IMG/VR virus record: IMGVR_UViG_3300031857_000311
Span: 1 to 49,175 of that record
Length of the DNA stretch: 49,175 bases
Reading direction: 5' to 3' (one strand)
From: a virus
In this document: positions 15,522 through 23,165 of the stretch, one piece after another
Position numbering within the stretch: the stretch's first letter is position 1
How the letters are laid out: each line of letters starts with the position of its first letter
Notes under the pieces: model-generated
Told to the model about the DNA's origin: nothing
Database searches by the model: none
The model's input: only the letters and a program-made list of their open reading frames with translations
Position numbers and translations under genes: made by a program

Positions 15522-17849
15522 ATGAACGATAGTATTGTAGTAGTAAAGAGAGACGGATCCAAAGAACCACTGACACTAGAGAAGTGGCAGGCACAGATTA
15601 CAAAAGTATGTAGTGGAATAGCAGACGTCAGTCAATCAATGATTGAAATTAAAGCTAGTCCACATTTCTATGATGGCATAACAACACAAGAAATAGATTC
15701 CTTAACTCTAAGAGCTATTGTAGACCTTATTGACATTGAACACAATCCAGATGTAGGTCACACCAATTATCAATATGTAGCAGGCAAACAACGTTTGTCA
15801 ATGCTACGTAAGGATGTATATGGCCAATACAATCCTCCCCGCCTCTATGATATCGTAAAGACAAATGTTGCTACAGGATTATACACTCCTGAACTTCTTG
15901 AATGGTACAGTGAAGATGACTGGAACAAGATGGACGAGATCATAGATCACGAAAAAGACGAATTGTACTCGTATGCCGCCATCGAACAGTTGATTGAAAA
16001 ATATTTGGTACGCAATCGTGCGACAAAGGAAATTTATGAAACTCCCCAAGTTAGATATATGGTGGCCGCCGCTACGGTCTTTCATAAGGAAGAACCTAAC
16101 TCGGCCCGTATGCGTTACATCAAAGAGTACTACAACTGTTCTTCAGATGGTTTGTTTACTCTTGCTACTCCTGTGCTGGCTGGGCTTGGGACTCCTACTA
16201 AACAGTTTTCTAGTTGTGTTCTTATCCGCAGTGACGACGATCTGGATAGCATATTTGCTAGTGGGGAGATGATGGCCAAGTATGCCAGCAAGCGAGCAGG
16301 CATTGGCCTAGAGATTGGACGACTACGTCCATTAGGCAGTCCCATCCGTGGTGGTGAGATTATGCACACAGGCATGATTCCATTCCTTAAGAAATGGTTT
16401 GGTGATCTACGCTCATGTTCACAAGGAGGCATTCGTAATGCTAGTGCTACTGTATTCTATCCTATTTGGCATCATCAGTTTGATGACCTTATTGTACTTA
16501 AGAACAACCAAGGAACAGAAGAAACCCGAGTCCGTCATATGGATTATGGGGTTGTGCTTAACGCTATGTTCTGGAGAAGATTTAAAAACAAAGAAAACAT
16601 AACTTTCTTTGATCCAAACGAAGTACCAGATTTATATGAAGCATTTTATCAGAACACTGATCGATTTGAAGAGCTGTATGTAAAATATGAAAAACGTAAA
16701 GATCTTCGAAAGAAAGTCATCAGTGCCGAAGAAGTTTTCAAGGGTGGTATACTGAAAGAACGCACAGACACAGGTCGCATCTATTTGGTGTTTATTGATA
16801 ATGTAATGAATCAAGGACCCTTTGATCCTGAATATCATACGATATATCAGAGTAACTTGTGCTGTGAGATCCTATTACCCACACGTCCCTTTAAACGACT
16901 CGACGACGATAGTGGTCGCATAGCGTTATGTACACTGGGATCTATCAACTGGGGATCGTTCCGAAATCCAGAGGACATGCGTAGAGCCTGTAGGGTTCTA
17001 CAGCGTAGCCTGTGTAACATCCTTGACTACCAAGACTTCTTGTCGATACAGAGCAAACTCAGTAACGATGAGATACAGCCATTAGGCATTGGAGTTACAA
17101 ATCTAGCCTACTGGCACGCCAAACGTAGTTTACGTTATGGAGAAAAAGATGCTCTACAAGAAGTTAAAACATGGATGGAGCATCAGGCCTATTACCTAAC
17201 AGAAGCAACAGTTGAGCTGGCCAAAGAAAGAGGTGCTTGTCAGCATAGCTCACATACCCGATACGGCCAAGGCACATTCCCTTGGGAGTCACGTGCCCAC
17301 GGAGTCAACGAGTTAGCCGACTTTACTCCTGAACTTGATTGGGAGATATTACGCAAGGAGATGAAAGAACATGGAGTACGAAATGCCACTCTTATGGCTA
17401 TTGCTCCTGTGGAGTCAAGCTCTGTTGTTATTAACAGTACTAACGGTATTGAATTGCCTATGAGTTTGATCTCTACTAAAGAAAGCAAAGCCGGTTCCTT
17501 TACACAAGTAGTACCTGAATACCAAAGGTTGAAAAACAAATATCAATTGATGTGGGAACAGAAAGACTGTGATGGTTATATTAAAACCGCAGCAGTATTA
17601 GCTGCTTATGTTGATCAATCAATTAGTACAAACACATTCTATAATCCAGCACACTTTGCGGATCGTAAAGTTCCAACTACATTGATTGCTAAGAACCTAA
17701 TGCAGGCTCATATGTGGGGATTGAAAACATTCTACTACAGCCTAATCAATAAGGCAGGTGCTAAAGCAGTAGCAGAAGAATTACCGCCACAACCAGGACA
17801 AGCAACAGAAGAATTTATTGAAGAGGACTGCGAAAGCTGTAAACTATAA
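15522..17849 (+). CDS. nrdA: Class Ia ribonucleotide reductase, large subunit
   Basis: The 775-residue start (MNDSIVVVKRDGSKEPL, with GAGGCAAG before ATG) is preferred over an extension to 15441. An ATP-cone covers about residues 1-90. SSCVLIRSDDD (Cys 232), SNLCCEI (Asn-Cys-Glu radical site near residue 447) and PVESSSVVINSTNGIE follow. The tail DCESCKL holds the Cys pair reduced by glutaredoxin. The enzyme makes deoxynucleoside diphosphates with NrdB. The operon continues with an aldolase, nrdB and grx, coupled by overlaps. Confidence 0.97.
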   Translation: MNDSIVVVKRDGSKEPLTLEKWQAQITKVCSGIADVSQSMIEIKASPHFYDGITTQEIDSLTLRAIVDLIDIEHNPDVGHTNYQYVAGKQRLSMLRKDVYGQYNPPRLYDIVKTNVATGLYTPELLEWYSEDDWNKMDEIIDHEKDELYSYAAIEQLIEKYLVRNRATKEIYETPQVRYMVAAATVFHKEEPNSARMRYIKEYYNCSSDGLFTLATPVLAGLGTPTKQFSSCVLIRSDDDLDSIFASGEMMAKYASKRAGIGLEIGRLRPLGSPIRGGEIMHTGMIPFLKKWFGDLRSCSQGGIRNASATVFYPIWHHQFDDLIVLKNNQGTEETRVRHMDYGVVLNAMFWRRFKNKENITFFDPNEVPDLYEAFYQNTDRFEELYVKYEKRKDLRKKVISAEEVFKGGILKERTDTGRIYLVFIDNVMNQGPFDPEYHTIYQSNLCCEILLPTRPFKRLDDDSGRIALCTLGSINWGSFRNPEDMRRACRVLQRSLCNILDYQDFLSIQSKLSNDEIQPLGIGVTNLAYWHAKRSLRYGEKDALQEVKTWMEHQAYYLTEATVELAKERGACQHSSHTRYGQGTFPWESRAHGVNELADFTPELDWEILRKEMKEHGVRNATLMAIAPVESSSVVINSTNGIELPMSLISTKESKAGSFTQVVPEYQRLKNKYQLMWEQKDCDGYIKTAAVLAAYVDQSISTNTFYNPAHFADRKVPTTLIAKNLMQAHMWGLKTFYYSLINKAGAKAVAEELPPQPGQATEEFIEEDCESCKL

Positions 17850-18508
17850 TGTTAGAAACTTGCTGCGATATTTTAGTAGACGCTTATAAGCGTAATTGGA
17901 TCACCAGTAGAGATGGTAACATCAGTATTCGTCACCACGATCGTGATCATTTTTATGTTACCCCTAGTGGTGTACGTAAACAAAACATGCAACCAGAAAT
18001 GTTTAAAAAAATTAAAATCTGGAAAACAATTAACAGCGGAGTAGGTACTGGTGTTTTTAATTATAACTGGGAAGTTATTGAACAAACTGACCTAAGTGGC
18101 AATCTTGAACCCAGCGGCGAGATGCCTTTACACTTTGGCCTACAAAAAGAATTAGGTCAGCACAAAGACGATGTCCGTGTTGTAGTACACGTTCATCCTA
18201 CGTATTGTGTAGCCGCAATGCATGCTGGAATTGATTTAAGTACCGTAGTAAATGATTTTCCAGAACTCAGCAGATATACCAAGGTAGCACCTAATGTTGG
18301 CGATGTACCTCCTATTAGTCAAGAACTAGGTGACCAGTGCCATCGTAATTTAAAGTTAGATAAAGACGGAAATATTGCCTACGACATTGTAGGTATCAAA
18401 GGTCATGGAGTAGTTGCTATCGATAGTACTCCGTGGCGAGCATACGAACATATAGAAAGATTAGAACACATTTGCAAGATAGTTCTTGCTTCAGGAAAAT
18501 ACAAATGA
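17849..18508 (+). CDS. Class II aldolase/adducin family protein
   Basis: Family motifs in order: SRDGNISIR (phosphate site), VTPSGVRK, EPSGEMPLHF (catalytic Glu), VVHVHPTYC (zinc His pair) and GIKGHGVVAI (third zinc His). The length, 219 residues, is normal. Members include fuculose-1-phosphate aldolase, ribulose-5-phosphate epimerase and methylthioribulose-phosphate dehydratase; the substrate here is unknown. It is inserted between nrdA and nrdB, joined to both by overlapping start/stop codons, so it is co-expressed with deoxynucleotide synthesis. Confidence 0.88.
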   Translation: MLETCCDILVDAYKRNWITSRDGNISIRHHDRDHFYVTPSGVRKQNMQPEMFKKIKIWKTINSGVGTGVFNYNWEVIEQTDLSGNLEPSGEMPLHFGLQKELGQHKDDVRVVVHVHPTYCVAAMHAGIDLSTVVNDFPELSRYTKVAPNVGDVPPISQELGDQCHRNLKLDKDGNIAYDIVGIKGHGVVAIDSTPWRAYEHIERLEHICKIVLASGKYK

Positions 18509-19605
18509 GCAAACAACAATACAATCTACACATAAAGACAGATTACTTACATCGCAAGATGTTCCTAGATCCAGCCGGCCCTGTAACTGTTCAGAGATTT
18601 GAAGAAGTAAAATATAATAAAATTTCTGATTTTGAAAAAACAGCACGTGGCTTTTATTGGGTGCCGGAAGAAATTAGTCTAAGCAAAGATGCCAACGACT
18701 TTAAAGATGCCAGTGATGCTGTCAAACATATCTTCACTAGTAACTTGTTACGTCAAACAGCACTAGATAGTTTACAAGGGCGTGGGCCTAGTCAAGTGTT
18801 TGCTCCAGTAGTCAGCTTACCTGAAATCGAAGCATTAATCTACAACTGGACATTCTTTGAAACTAATATTCACAGTCGTAGTTACAGTCACATTATCCGT
18901 AACATTTATAATGTGCCTAAAGAAGTGTTTAACACCATTCACGACACTAAAGAAATTGTAGATATGGCGTCAAGTGTTGGCAGTTACTATGACCAACTAC
19001 ATCTTATTAATTGTCGCAAAGAGCTAGGCGAAAAAATCACCGAAGAAGAACATATCAAGGCTATTTGGATGGCCTTACACGCAAGTTACGCATTAGAAGC
19101 GTTCCGCTTTATGGTATCATTTGCCACAAGCCTAGCAATGGTAGAAAACAAGATCTTTATTGGCAACGGCAACATTATTAGCCTAATCTTACAAGACGAA
19201 TTATTACACAAGGGTTGGACTGCGTTTTTGATTAATCAGGTAATCAAAGAAGATCCAAGATTCGCTAAAGCTAAACAAGAATGCGAACAAGAAGTATATA
19301 ATCTATACATGGATGTTATACGCGAAGAAAAAGAATGGGCTGACTATTTGTTTAAGAAAGGTCCTGTGATTGGTTTGAACGCTGCCATTCTCAAAGACTT
19401 TGTTGACTATACCGCTGTTAATGCTCTCAAAGAGGTCGGTATCAAATATCATTCTCCTGCTCCAAAAACTACACCAATACCGTGGTTCAATAAACACAGC
19501 GATACCAGCAAAAAACAAACTGCGTTACAAGAAAACGAATCAACCAACTATGTAATCGGAGTCATGAGTGACAAAATTGATTACGAAGAATTACCAACAA
19601 TTTAA
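18505..19605 (+). CDS. nrdB: Class Ia ribonucleotide reductase, small subunit
   Basis: ATG 18505 overlaps the aldolase stop (ATGA), giving 366 residues; a longer start upstream is rejected. Di-iron and radical residues are visible: an Asp in TALDSLQGRGP, Glu/His/Tyr in FFETNIHSRSYSHI (spacing as E115, H118, Y122 of the E. coli enzyme), Glu in ALEAFRFMV, and Glu/His in LQDELLHKGW. The tyrosyl-radical type is therefore intact. It ends with an acidic tail for binding the large subunit. Grx follows nine bases later. Confidence 0.97.
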   Translation: MSKQQYNLHIKTDYLHRKMFLDPAGPVTVQRFEEVKYNKISDFEKTARGFYWVPEEISLSKDANDFKDASDAVKHIFTSNLLRQTALDSLQGRGPSQVFAPVVSLPEIEALIYNWTFFETNIHSRSYSHIIRNIYNVPKEVFNTIHDTKEIVDMASSVGSYYDQLHLINCRKELGEKITEEEHIKAIWMALHASYALEAFRFMVSFATSLAMVENKIFIGNGNIISLILQDELLHKGWTAFLINQVIKEDPRFAKAKQECEQEVYNLYMDVIREEKEWADYLFKKGPVIGLNAAILKDFVDYTAVNALKEVGIKYHSPAPKTTPIPWFNKHSDTSKKQTALQENESTNYVIGVMSDKIDYEELPTI

Positions 19606-19614
19606 GGAAATTTT

Positions 19615-19845
19615 ATGAAAGCTATTGTATGGAGTAAGTACAACTGCCCCTACTGCGATCAAGCCAAGGCATTGTTAACAGCAAAGGGTATCCAATTTGA
19701 AGAGAAGAAAATTGGCGACGGATTCACTAAAGAAGATTTGCTAGAAGCTGTACCAACAGCAAGGACTGTGCCACAGATTTTTCTAGGAGAAGAGTTAGTG
19801 GGCGGATTTACAGAACTAAAGAAAAGGTTAACAAATGCTAATTGA
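19615..19845 (+). CDS. Glutaredoxin
   Basis: Compact 76-residue protein with CPYC (C11-C14) after the first strand, TVPQIFLGEELVGGF (cis-Pro and glutathione-binding Gly-Gly) and a C-terminal helix. It would reduce NrdA directly downstream in function as well as in operon order. AAGGAAATTTT precedes the ATG. The corresponding T4 protein is NrdC, but the active site here is the usual bacterial Grx type. Confidence 0.93.
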   Translation: MKAIVWSKYNCPYCDQAKALLTAKGIQFEEKKIGDGFTKEDLLEAVPTARTVPQIFLGEELVGGFTELKKRLTNAN

Positions 19846-20125
19846 TAAAGGTGTTACGGCAGGTGAAGTAATAACATTAAAACTTACCAGCGGCGAAGAA
19901 ATCGTAGCTACTTTGGTAGAAGAAACAGCTACTTATTATAAGTTAAAACGACCTATGGTTTTAGGCATGGGACAACAAGGCCCAGGACTAATGCCCTATC
20001 TGTTTACCGTTAATCCAGACAAAGAAATCAAACTGTTAAAAAACACAGTAGTAATGGCAGAAGCCACTGATAAATCATTTGCTGATCAATTCATTCAAAG
20101 TACCACCGGAATCAAACTGGTGTAA
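19835..20125 (+). CDS. Sm-like conserved phage protein, 96 aa
   Basis: The first half has a five-strand LSm-like pattern (EVITLKLTSGEEIVATLVEE, TYYKLKRPMVLGM) where Gly and Asp/Glu sit at expected turns. The C-terminal half is extended (LLKNTVVMAEATDKSFADQF). It overlaps grx by 11 bases. Sm-like proteins bind RNA; for this phage family the role has not been shown, and the match is by pattern. Confidence 0.55.
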   Translation: MLIDKGVTAGEVITLKLTSGEEIVATLVEETATYYKLKRPMVLGMGQQGPGLMPYLFTVNPDKEIKLLKNTVVMAEATDKSFADQFIQSTTGIKLV

Positions 20126-20128
20126 ATA
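20121..20128 (+). promoter_or_regulatory. Late promoter variant (TGTAAATA)
   Basis: The octamer lies at the stop of the Sm-like gene, 23 bases before ATG 20152, with TTAGGAGAAA as ribosome site. It marks a switch to late structural genes. Confidence 0.55.
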
Positions 20129-20151
20129 ATAGTAAGATTTAGGAGAAATAG

Positions 20152-20865
20152 ATGGGAGAAAGACTTACAACCACGATGGGGGCCACAGGCGGAGCGGGTA
20201 CATTCACCGTTGTTGATTATACTAATGACCTTAATACACTTTTTACCAAGATGGATCAATTGACAAATGCAGTTACCTATCTAGATGATACCATTGAACA
20301 ATGTTTTGGAGCGACATCAGTACCTAACAGCATAAATTCTGTTGCTAAGGCTACTGCCGATAACTTAAAAGCCATTAATGGTTTACTAAAAGACATAGAT
20401 AAAAAAATGGTTGATCAAACTGGAGCAGGACTCCAACAGATTTCTAACCATTTAAGTGGCGTTGCTTCAACATTGAATACCGGTGTTGCTACGCAGTTTA
20501 TTCTTACAGCTGACCAGATGAAGAAAAATGCTTTTGATAAAGCTGCAACGCAGGCAGCACTAAAAAGAAATAACCTTCCAGAAGTTACTGTATCTAACGC
20601 TGATTTTATAACTACATTAGAATCAGTATTACAAGACGCAGGTAACGTTGCTGCTCAAGCTTCAGCTACTGGATTTGTAACAACACAGGCCAATAGAGCT
20701 ATTACTGCTGCCACTGATTTTATCACTGGTTTAGATCTTAAGCCGGGTGAAATATTTAATAGATTTAAATCAGCATTTGTAGCACGTTCTGCAGATAAAG
20801 AAGGTACAGTAGTTCAAAGTGAAGCGACAGTACTTAGGGCCCAATCAGATACTAGGTACACTTAA
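20152..20865 (+). CDS. Putative structural/baseplate protein, 237 aa
   Basis: A long helical protein rich in Ala, Thr, Asn and Asp (VDYTNDLNTLFTKMDQLTNA, VAKATADNLKAINGLLKDID), without Cys except one. It has a short Gly-rich N-terminus. It is followed three bases later by the PAAR-type spike tip, so a baseplate or tail-needle neighbour is reasonable. No family is recognised. Confidence 0.55.
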   Translation: MGERLTTTMGATGGAGTFTVVDYTNDLNTLFTKMDQLTNAVTYLDDTIEQCFGATSVPNSINSVAKATADNLKAINGLLKDIDKKMVDQTGAGLQQISNHLSGVASTLNTGVATQFILTADQMKKNAFDKAATQAALKRNNLPEVTVSNADFITTLESVLQDAGNVAAQASATGFVTTQANRAITAATDFITGLDLKPGEIFNRFKSAFVARSADKEGTVVQSEATVLRAQSDTRYT

Positions 20866-20867
20866 TT

Positions 20868-21119
20868 ATGACTGGTAAAGCCGCAGCTAGAATACAAAAC
20901 GACGCAGCAGAATCTGTACTGGTTTCTGGTTCATTAGACGTCATTATGGACTTCAATGGAATAGCCTTTGAAGGTTCTATCACAGCGTTTGGGAATGCTG
21001 TAGTAACTTCTTCTCGTAGCGTACTAGTCAACGGTAAAGGCATAGCTAGAGAATCCGATCTTACAGCACAAGGTCCTGCTATACAGACAGGATTTCAAGA
21101 CGTTTGCGTAGGTGATTAA
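20868..21119 (+). CDS. PAAR-like spike tip protein
   Basis: 83-residue protein with the repeated hydrophobic turns of PAAR proteins: GKAAARIQNDAAES, a Gly/Asn-rich middle and VLVNGKGIARESDLT. PAAR proteins cap the cell-puncturing spike of T4-like phages (gp5.4) and type VI secretion systems. The size matches the phage tip. It overlaps the following DUF454 gene by one base (TAATG). Confidence 0.8.
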   Translation: MTGKAAARIQNDAAESVLVSGSLDVIMDFNGIAFEGSITAFGNAVVTSSRSVLVNGKGIARESDLTAQGPAIQTGFQDVCVGD

Positions 21120-21529
21120 TGAAAAAATTATTTTGGAACATATTAGGTTTCCTAAGTCTAGGAATGGCCTACATTGGAGTTATAACTCCTGGCATACCCT
21201 ATAGTCCTTTTGTGGTGTTTGCCGCATACTGTTTTAGCAAAGGCAGCGAACGTATGCATAGATGGATTTATAATCATCCGCTGTTTGGCCCATTCTTGAC
21301 TAACTGGAATACCAAACGTGTATTCCCAACTAAGATGAAATTTTTTATGATAGCTATGATGTCAACTAGCCTAATTATTATGTACTTCACAGGTGTTAAA
21401 CTTATAGGTATATTCAGTACAGCAGTATTCATGGCACTGGTAGCTACATGGGCTTGGAGATTTCCAGGCAGCGTAGAAGAGCATCAACGTAGATTAGACA
21501 GCGGAGAAAAGGTAGGTTGGTTCAGATGA
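21119..21529 (+). CDS. DUF454 (YbaN-like) inner membrane protein
   Basis: 136 residues with three or four hydrophobic segments. N-terminal GFLSLGMAYIGVITPGIPYSP and the following CFSKGSERMHRWIYNHPLFG are the signature parts of DUF454 (Gly-x2-Leu-Pro/Ile-Pro, Ser-x-Arg, His-Pro-x-Phe-Gly). The family is small, host-type and of unknown function. It is unusual between a spike tip and oxygenases; it is translationally coupled to both. Confidence 0.75.
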   Translation: MKKLFWNILGFLSLGMAYIGVITPGIPYSPFVVFAAYCFSKGSERMHRWIYNHPLFGPFLTNWNTKRVFPTKMKFFMIAMMSTSLIIMYFTGVKLIGIFSTAVFMALVATWAWRFPGSVEEHQRRLDSGEKVGWFR

Positions 21530-22152
21530 CCTACAAAATGCACAATCTGTTTCCTATTCCGTTGTATCAGACTTCAATCAAAGGACCTGATCCGATAATA
21601 GAAAAGATATTGATCAATTCAGAGTTTAGTAACTTCAATGATTCTGACCCTACACACTTAGAAACACCTAAAAGACATTTGTTAGATCAACCACAATTTG
21701 CCAATCTTAAAAAACAGATACAAGAAAAAGTCGATGAATATGTCTACGAGGTGTTGGGCGTGACTAGAAAACAACAGTGGCTAATAACCACTAGTTGGTT
21801 GAATAAATCATTGCCTGGTGGATATCACTCAATGCATTGGCACAGCAACAGCATGGTCAGCGGAGTATATTACCTAAAGACCAATCCTAGGTCTGGAGCT
21901 ATTGGTTTTCACAAAGAACGCTCACATAACAATCTATGGCGTGACACATTCTGTATAGACTTTGATAAGACTACAGAATATAACACTGACTGTGCTATTA
22001 ATCCAAAAAATAACGATCTACTGTTATTTCCATCAATATTAAATCATAGTGTTATGGATAATCTATCAACTGAAGATCGCTATAGTCTAGCTTTCAATGT
22101 TTTTCCTAGAGGCATAATTGGTGAAGGCGGCAACAGCGAATTGACTCTATGA
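21526..22152 (+). CDS. 2OG-Fe(II) oxygenase-like protein, copy 1
   Basis: The start at 21526 overlaps the previous stop (ATGA). The 208-residue protein matches the phage 2OG-FeII_Oxy_5 type: LFPIPLYQT near the N-terminus, GGYHSMHWHSNSMVSGVYYL (iron-binding His region), LLLFPSILNHSV (second His) and RYSLAFNVFPRG (Arg that binds 2-oxoglutarate). These enzymes hydroxylate proteins or small molecules; the phage substrate is unknown. A diverged second copy follows directly. Confidence 0.75.
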   Translation: MTYKMHNLFPIPLYQTSIKGPDPIIEKILINSEFSNFNDSDPTHLETPKRHLLDQPQFANLKKQIQEKVDEYVYEVLGVTRKQQWLITTSWLNKSLPGGYHSMHWHSNSMVSGVYYLKTNPRSGAIGFHKERSHNNLWRDTFCIDFDKTTEYNTDCAINPKNNDLLLFPSILNHSVMDNLSTEDRYSLAFNVFPRGIIGEGGNSELTL

Positions 22153-22793
22153 ATTATCAAGTCACTCCGTTATTTGCTATTCCCTTATACCAAACCCAAC
22201 TGGCTAAATTAACTTCTCTAGAACATGAATTTATTCTAAATCTAGAATATGAAAGAATGCCAGCTGACAACGGTGACTACACCAAAGACAAATATGTTTT
22301 AGAAAAGCCAGAGCTAACCTTTCTAAAAGAACGCATTGTAAAAGGCATAGAACATTTTGTCTACGAAGTGCTAGATTGTTCACGTGAAGTTAAATTTGAA
22401 ATACAAAACAGTTGGGTCAATAGGCACGGCCAAACAGACTTTGCCGGCACCCACAGACATTCAAATAGTTTGATCAGCGGTGTGTACTATATCGATGTTG
22501 ATCAACAAAGCGGTGCTATTGTATTTGAAAAAGATAAAAGTTACTATAATCTTTGGCCTAATGTTATAGACATTGAATTCAATTATCAAACACACGAAGA
22601 CCAAAGTAGGTTAAACATATTCAACGCTGACGGATGGGGCATCTATCCTAAAGTAAACGAATTAATAATGTTTCCTAGCCATCTGTATCACGGAGTAGGC
22701 GAAAATCATTCCAATATCGTCCGTTATAGTCTAGCATTTAATGTATTCCCCAAAGGTAATCTAGGCGGCAAATTGAACACTTTATACATATAG
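22149..22793 (+). CDS. 2OG-Fe(II) oxygenase-like protein, copy 2
   Basis: 214 residues with the same order of motifs as the gene before it: LFAIPLYQTQ, AGTHRHSNSLISGVYYI, ELIMFPSHLYHGV and RYSLAFNVFPKG. The two copies overlap by four bases and appear to be a tandem duplication that has diverged. The core His in THRHSNS is one step different in context from MHWHSNS of copy 1, so the two may have different substrates. It ends at a strong promoter for the tmRNA. Confidence 0.75.
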   Translation: MNYQVTPLFAIPLYQTQLAKLTSLEHEFILNLEYERMPADNGDYTKDKYVLEKPELTFLKERIVKGIEHFVYEVLDCSREVKFEIQNSWVNRHGQTDFAGTHRHSNSLISGVYYIDVDQQSGAIVFEKDKSYYNLWPNVIDIEFNYQTHEDQSRLNIFNADGWGIYPKVNELIMFPSHLYHGVGENHSNIVRYSLAFNVFPKGNLGGKLNTLYI

Positions 22794-22822
22794 TTGACAA
22801 AATCTAAAAAAGAGTATTAAAT
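22794..22822 (+). promoter_or_regulatory. Sigma-70 promoter of the permuted tmRNA
   Basis: TTGACA and TTAAAT are separated by 17 bases. Transcription would start near 22829, just before the acceptor piece. Confidence 0.7.
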
Positions 22823-22828
22823 ATAAGT

Positions 22829-23143
22829 TATTGCTGTATGAAGCAAAGAGAAAAGTGTTCTGGACGCGGGTTCGACCCCCGCCAGGTCCACCATAAAGGA
22901 GATTAGCATGAATGACGATCTAACTAACGTAGGAATAGGCGTAGTTGTTGTTCTTGTAGTATTTGCTCTAGTTCTTTTATGATGGGCCTGACATTGGTTT
23001 CGACAGGGCAAAGAGTAACAGAGTGGACAGCACGTCAGGAGTAGACGTAAAAAGCAAAACAACGTAAACGCAAACGACGAACAGTTCGCATTAGCAGCCT
23101 AAACACTGCTTAGGGTAAGACATACCTCGTAACAGAAACTCAG
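22829..23143 (+). ncRNA. ssrA: Circularly permuted two-piece tmRNA
   Basis: The 3' (acceptor) part comes first: a T-arm GCGGG-TTCGACC-CCCGC (22866-22882), acceptor strand CAGGTCC (22883-22889) and ACCA to 22893. The 5' (coding) part begins at 22984 with GGGCCTG, which pairs base by base with CAGGTCC (one G-U), followed by the tmRNA signature GGTTTCGACAGG. The tag frame GCA...TAA (23070-23102) encodes ANDEQFALAA. ACAGCA at 23027-23032 can pair with TGCTGT at 22832-22837, possibly part of helix P2. The mature molecule would have two pieces after removal of 22894-22983. The tag is beta/gammaproteobacterial in type. The outer 5' end is estimated from the promoter. Confidence 0.93.
22908..22982 (+). 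CDS. 24-residue membrane microprotein inside the tmRNA intervening segment
   Basis: An ATG 10 bases after AAAGGAG, itself starting only three bases after the acceptor CCA, opens a 24-codon frame that stops at 22982, one base before the first G of the coding piece. The peptide has a polar start (MNDDLTN) and then a single hydrophobic helix (VGIGVVVVLVVFALVLL), like a minimal transmembrane peptide. The frame and ribosome site fill the intervening segment almost exactly. Whether it is translated before processing is unknown. Confidence 0.65.
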   Translation: MNDDLTNVGIGVVVVLVVFALVLL

Positions 23144-23165
23144 AACCCGCTTCGGCGGGTTTTTT
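23144..23165 (+). terminator. tmRNA terminator
   Basis: AACCCGC and GCGGGTT pair around TTCG, followed by a T tract. It also faces the end of the leftward gene at 23164. Confidence 0.9.

Noticed and set aside
22794-22829. Glutamine or other riboswitch in front of the tmRNA
   Set aside because: Only about 30 bases with promoter boxes lie between the stop of the oxygenase gene and the RNA; no aptamer-like structure is present.
22866-22893. tRNA fragment with T-arm and CCA
   Set aside because: Anticodon and D arms are missing, and the acceptor strand pairs with 22984-22990; it is the acceptor piece of the permuted tmRNA.
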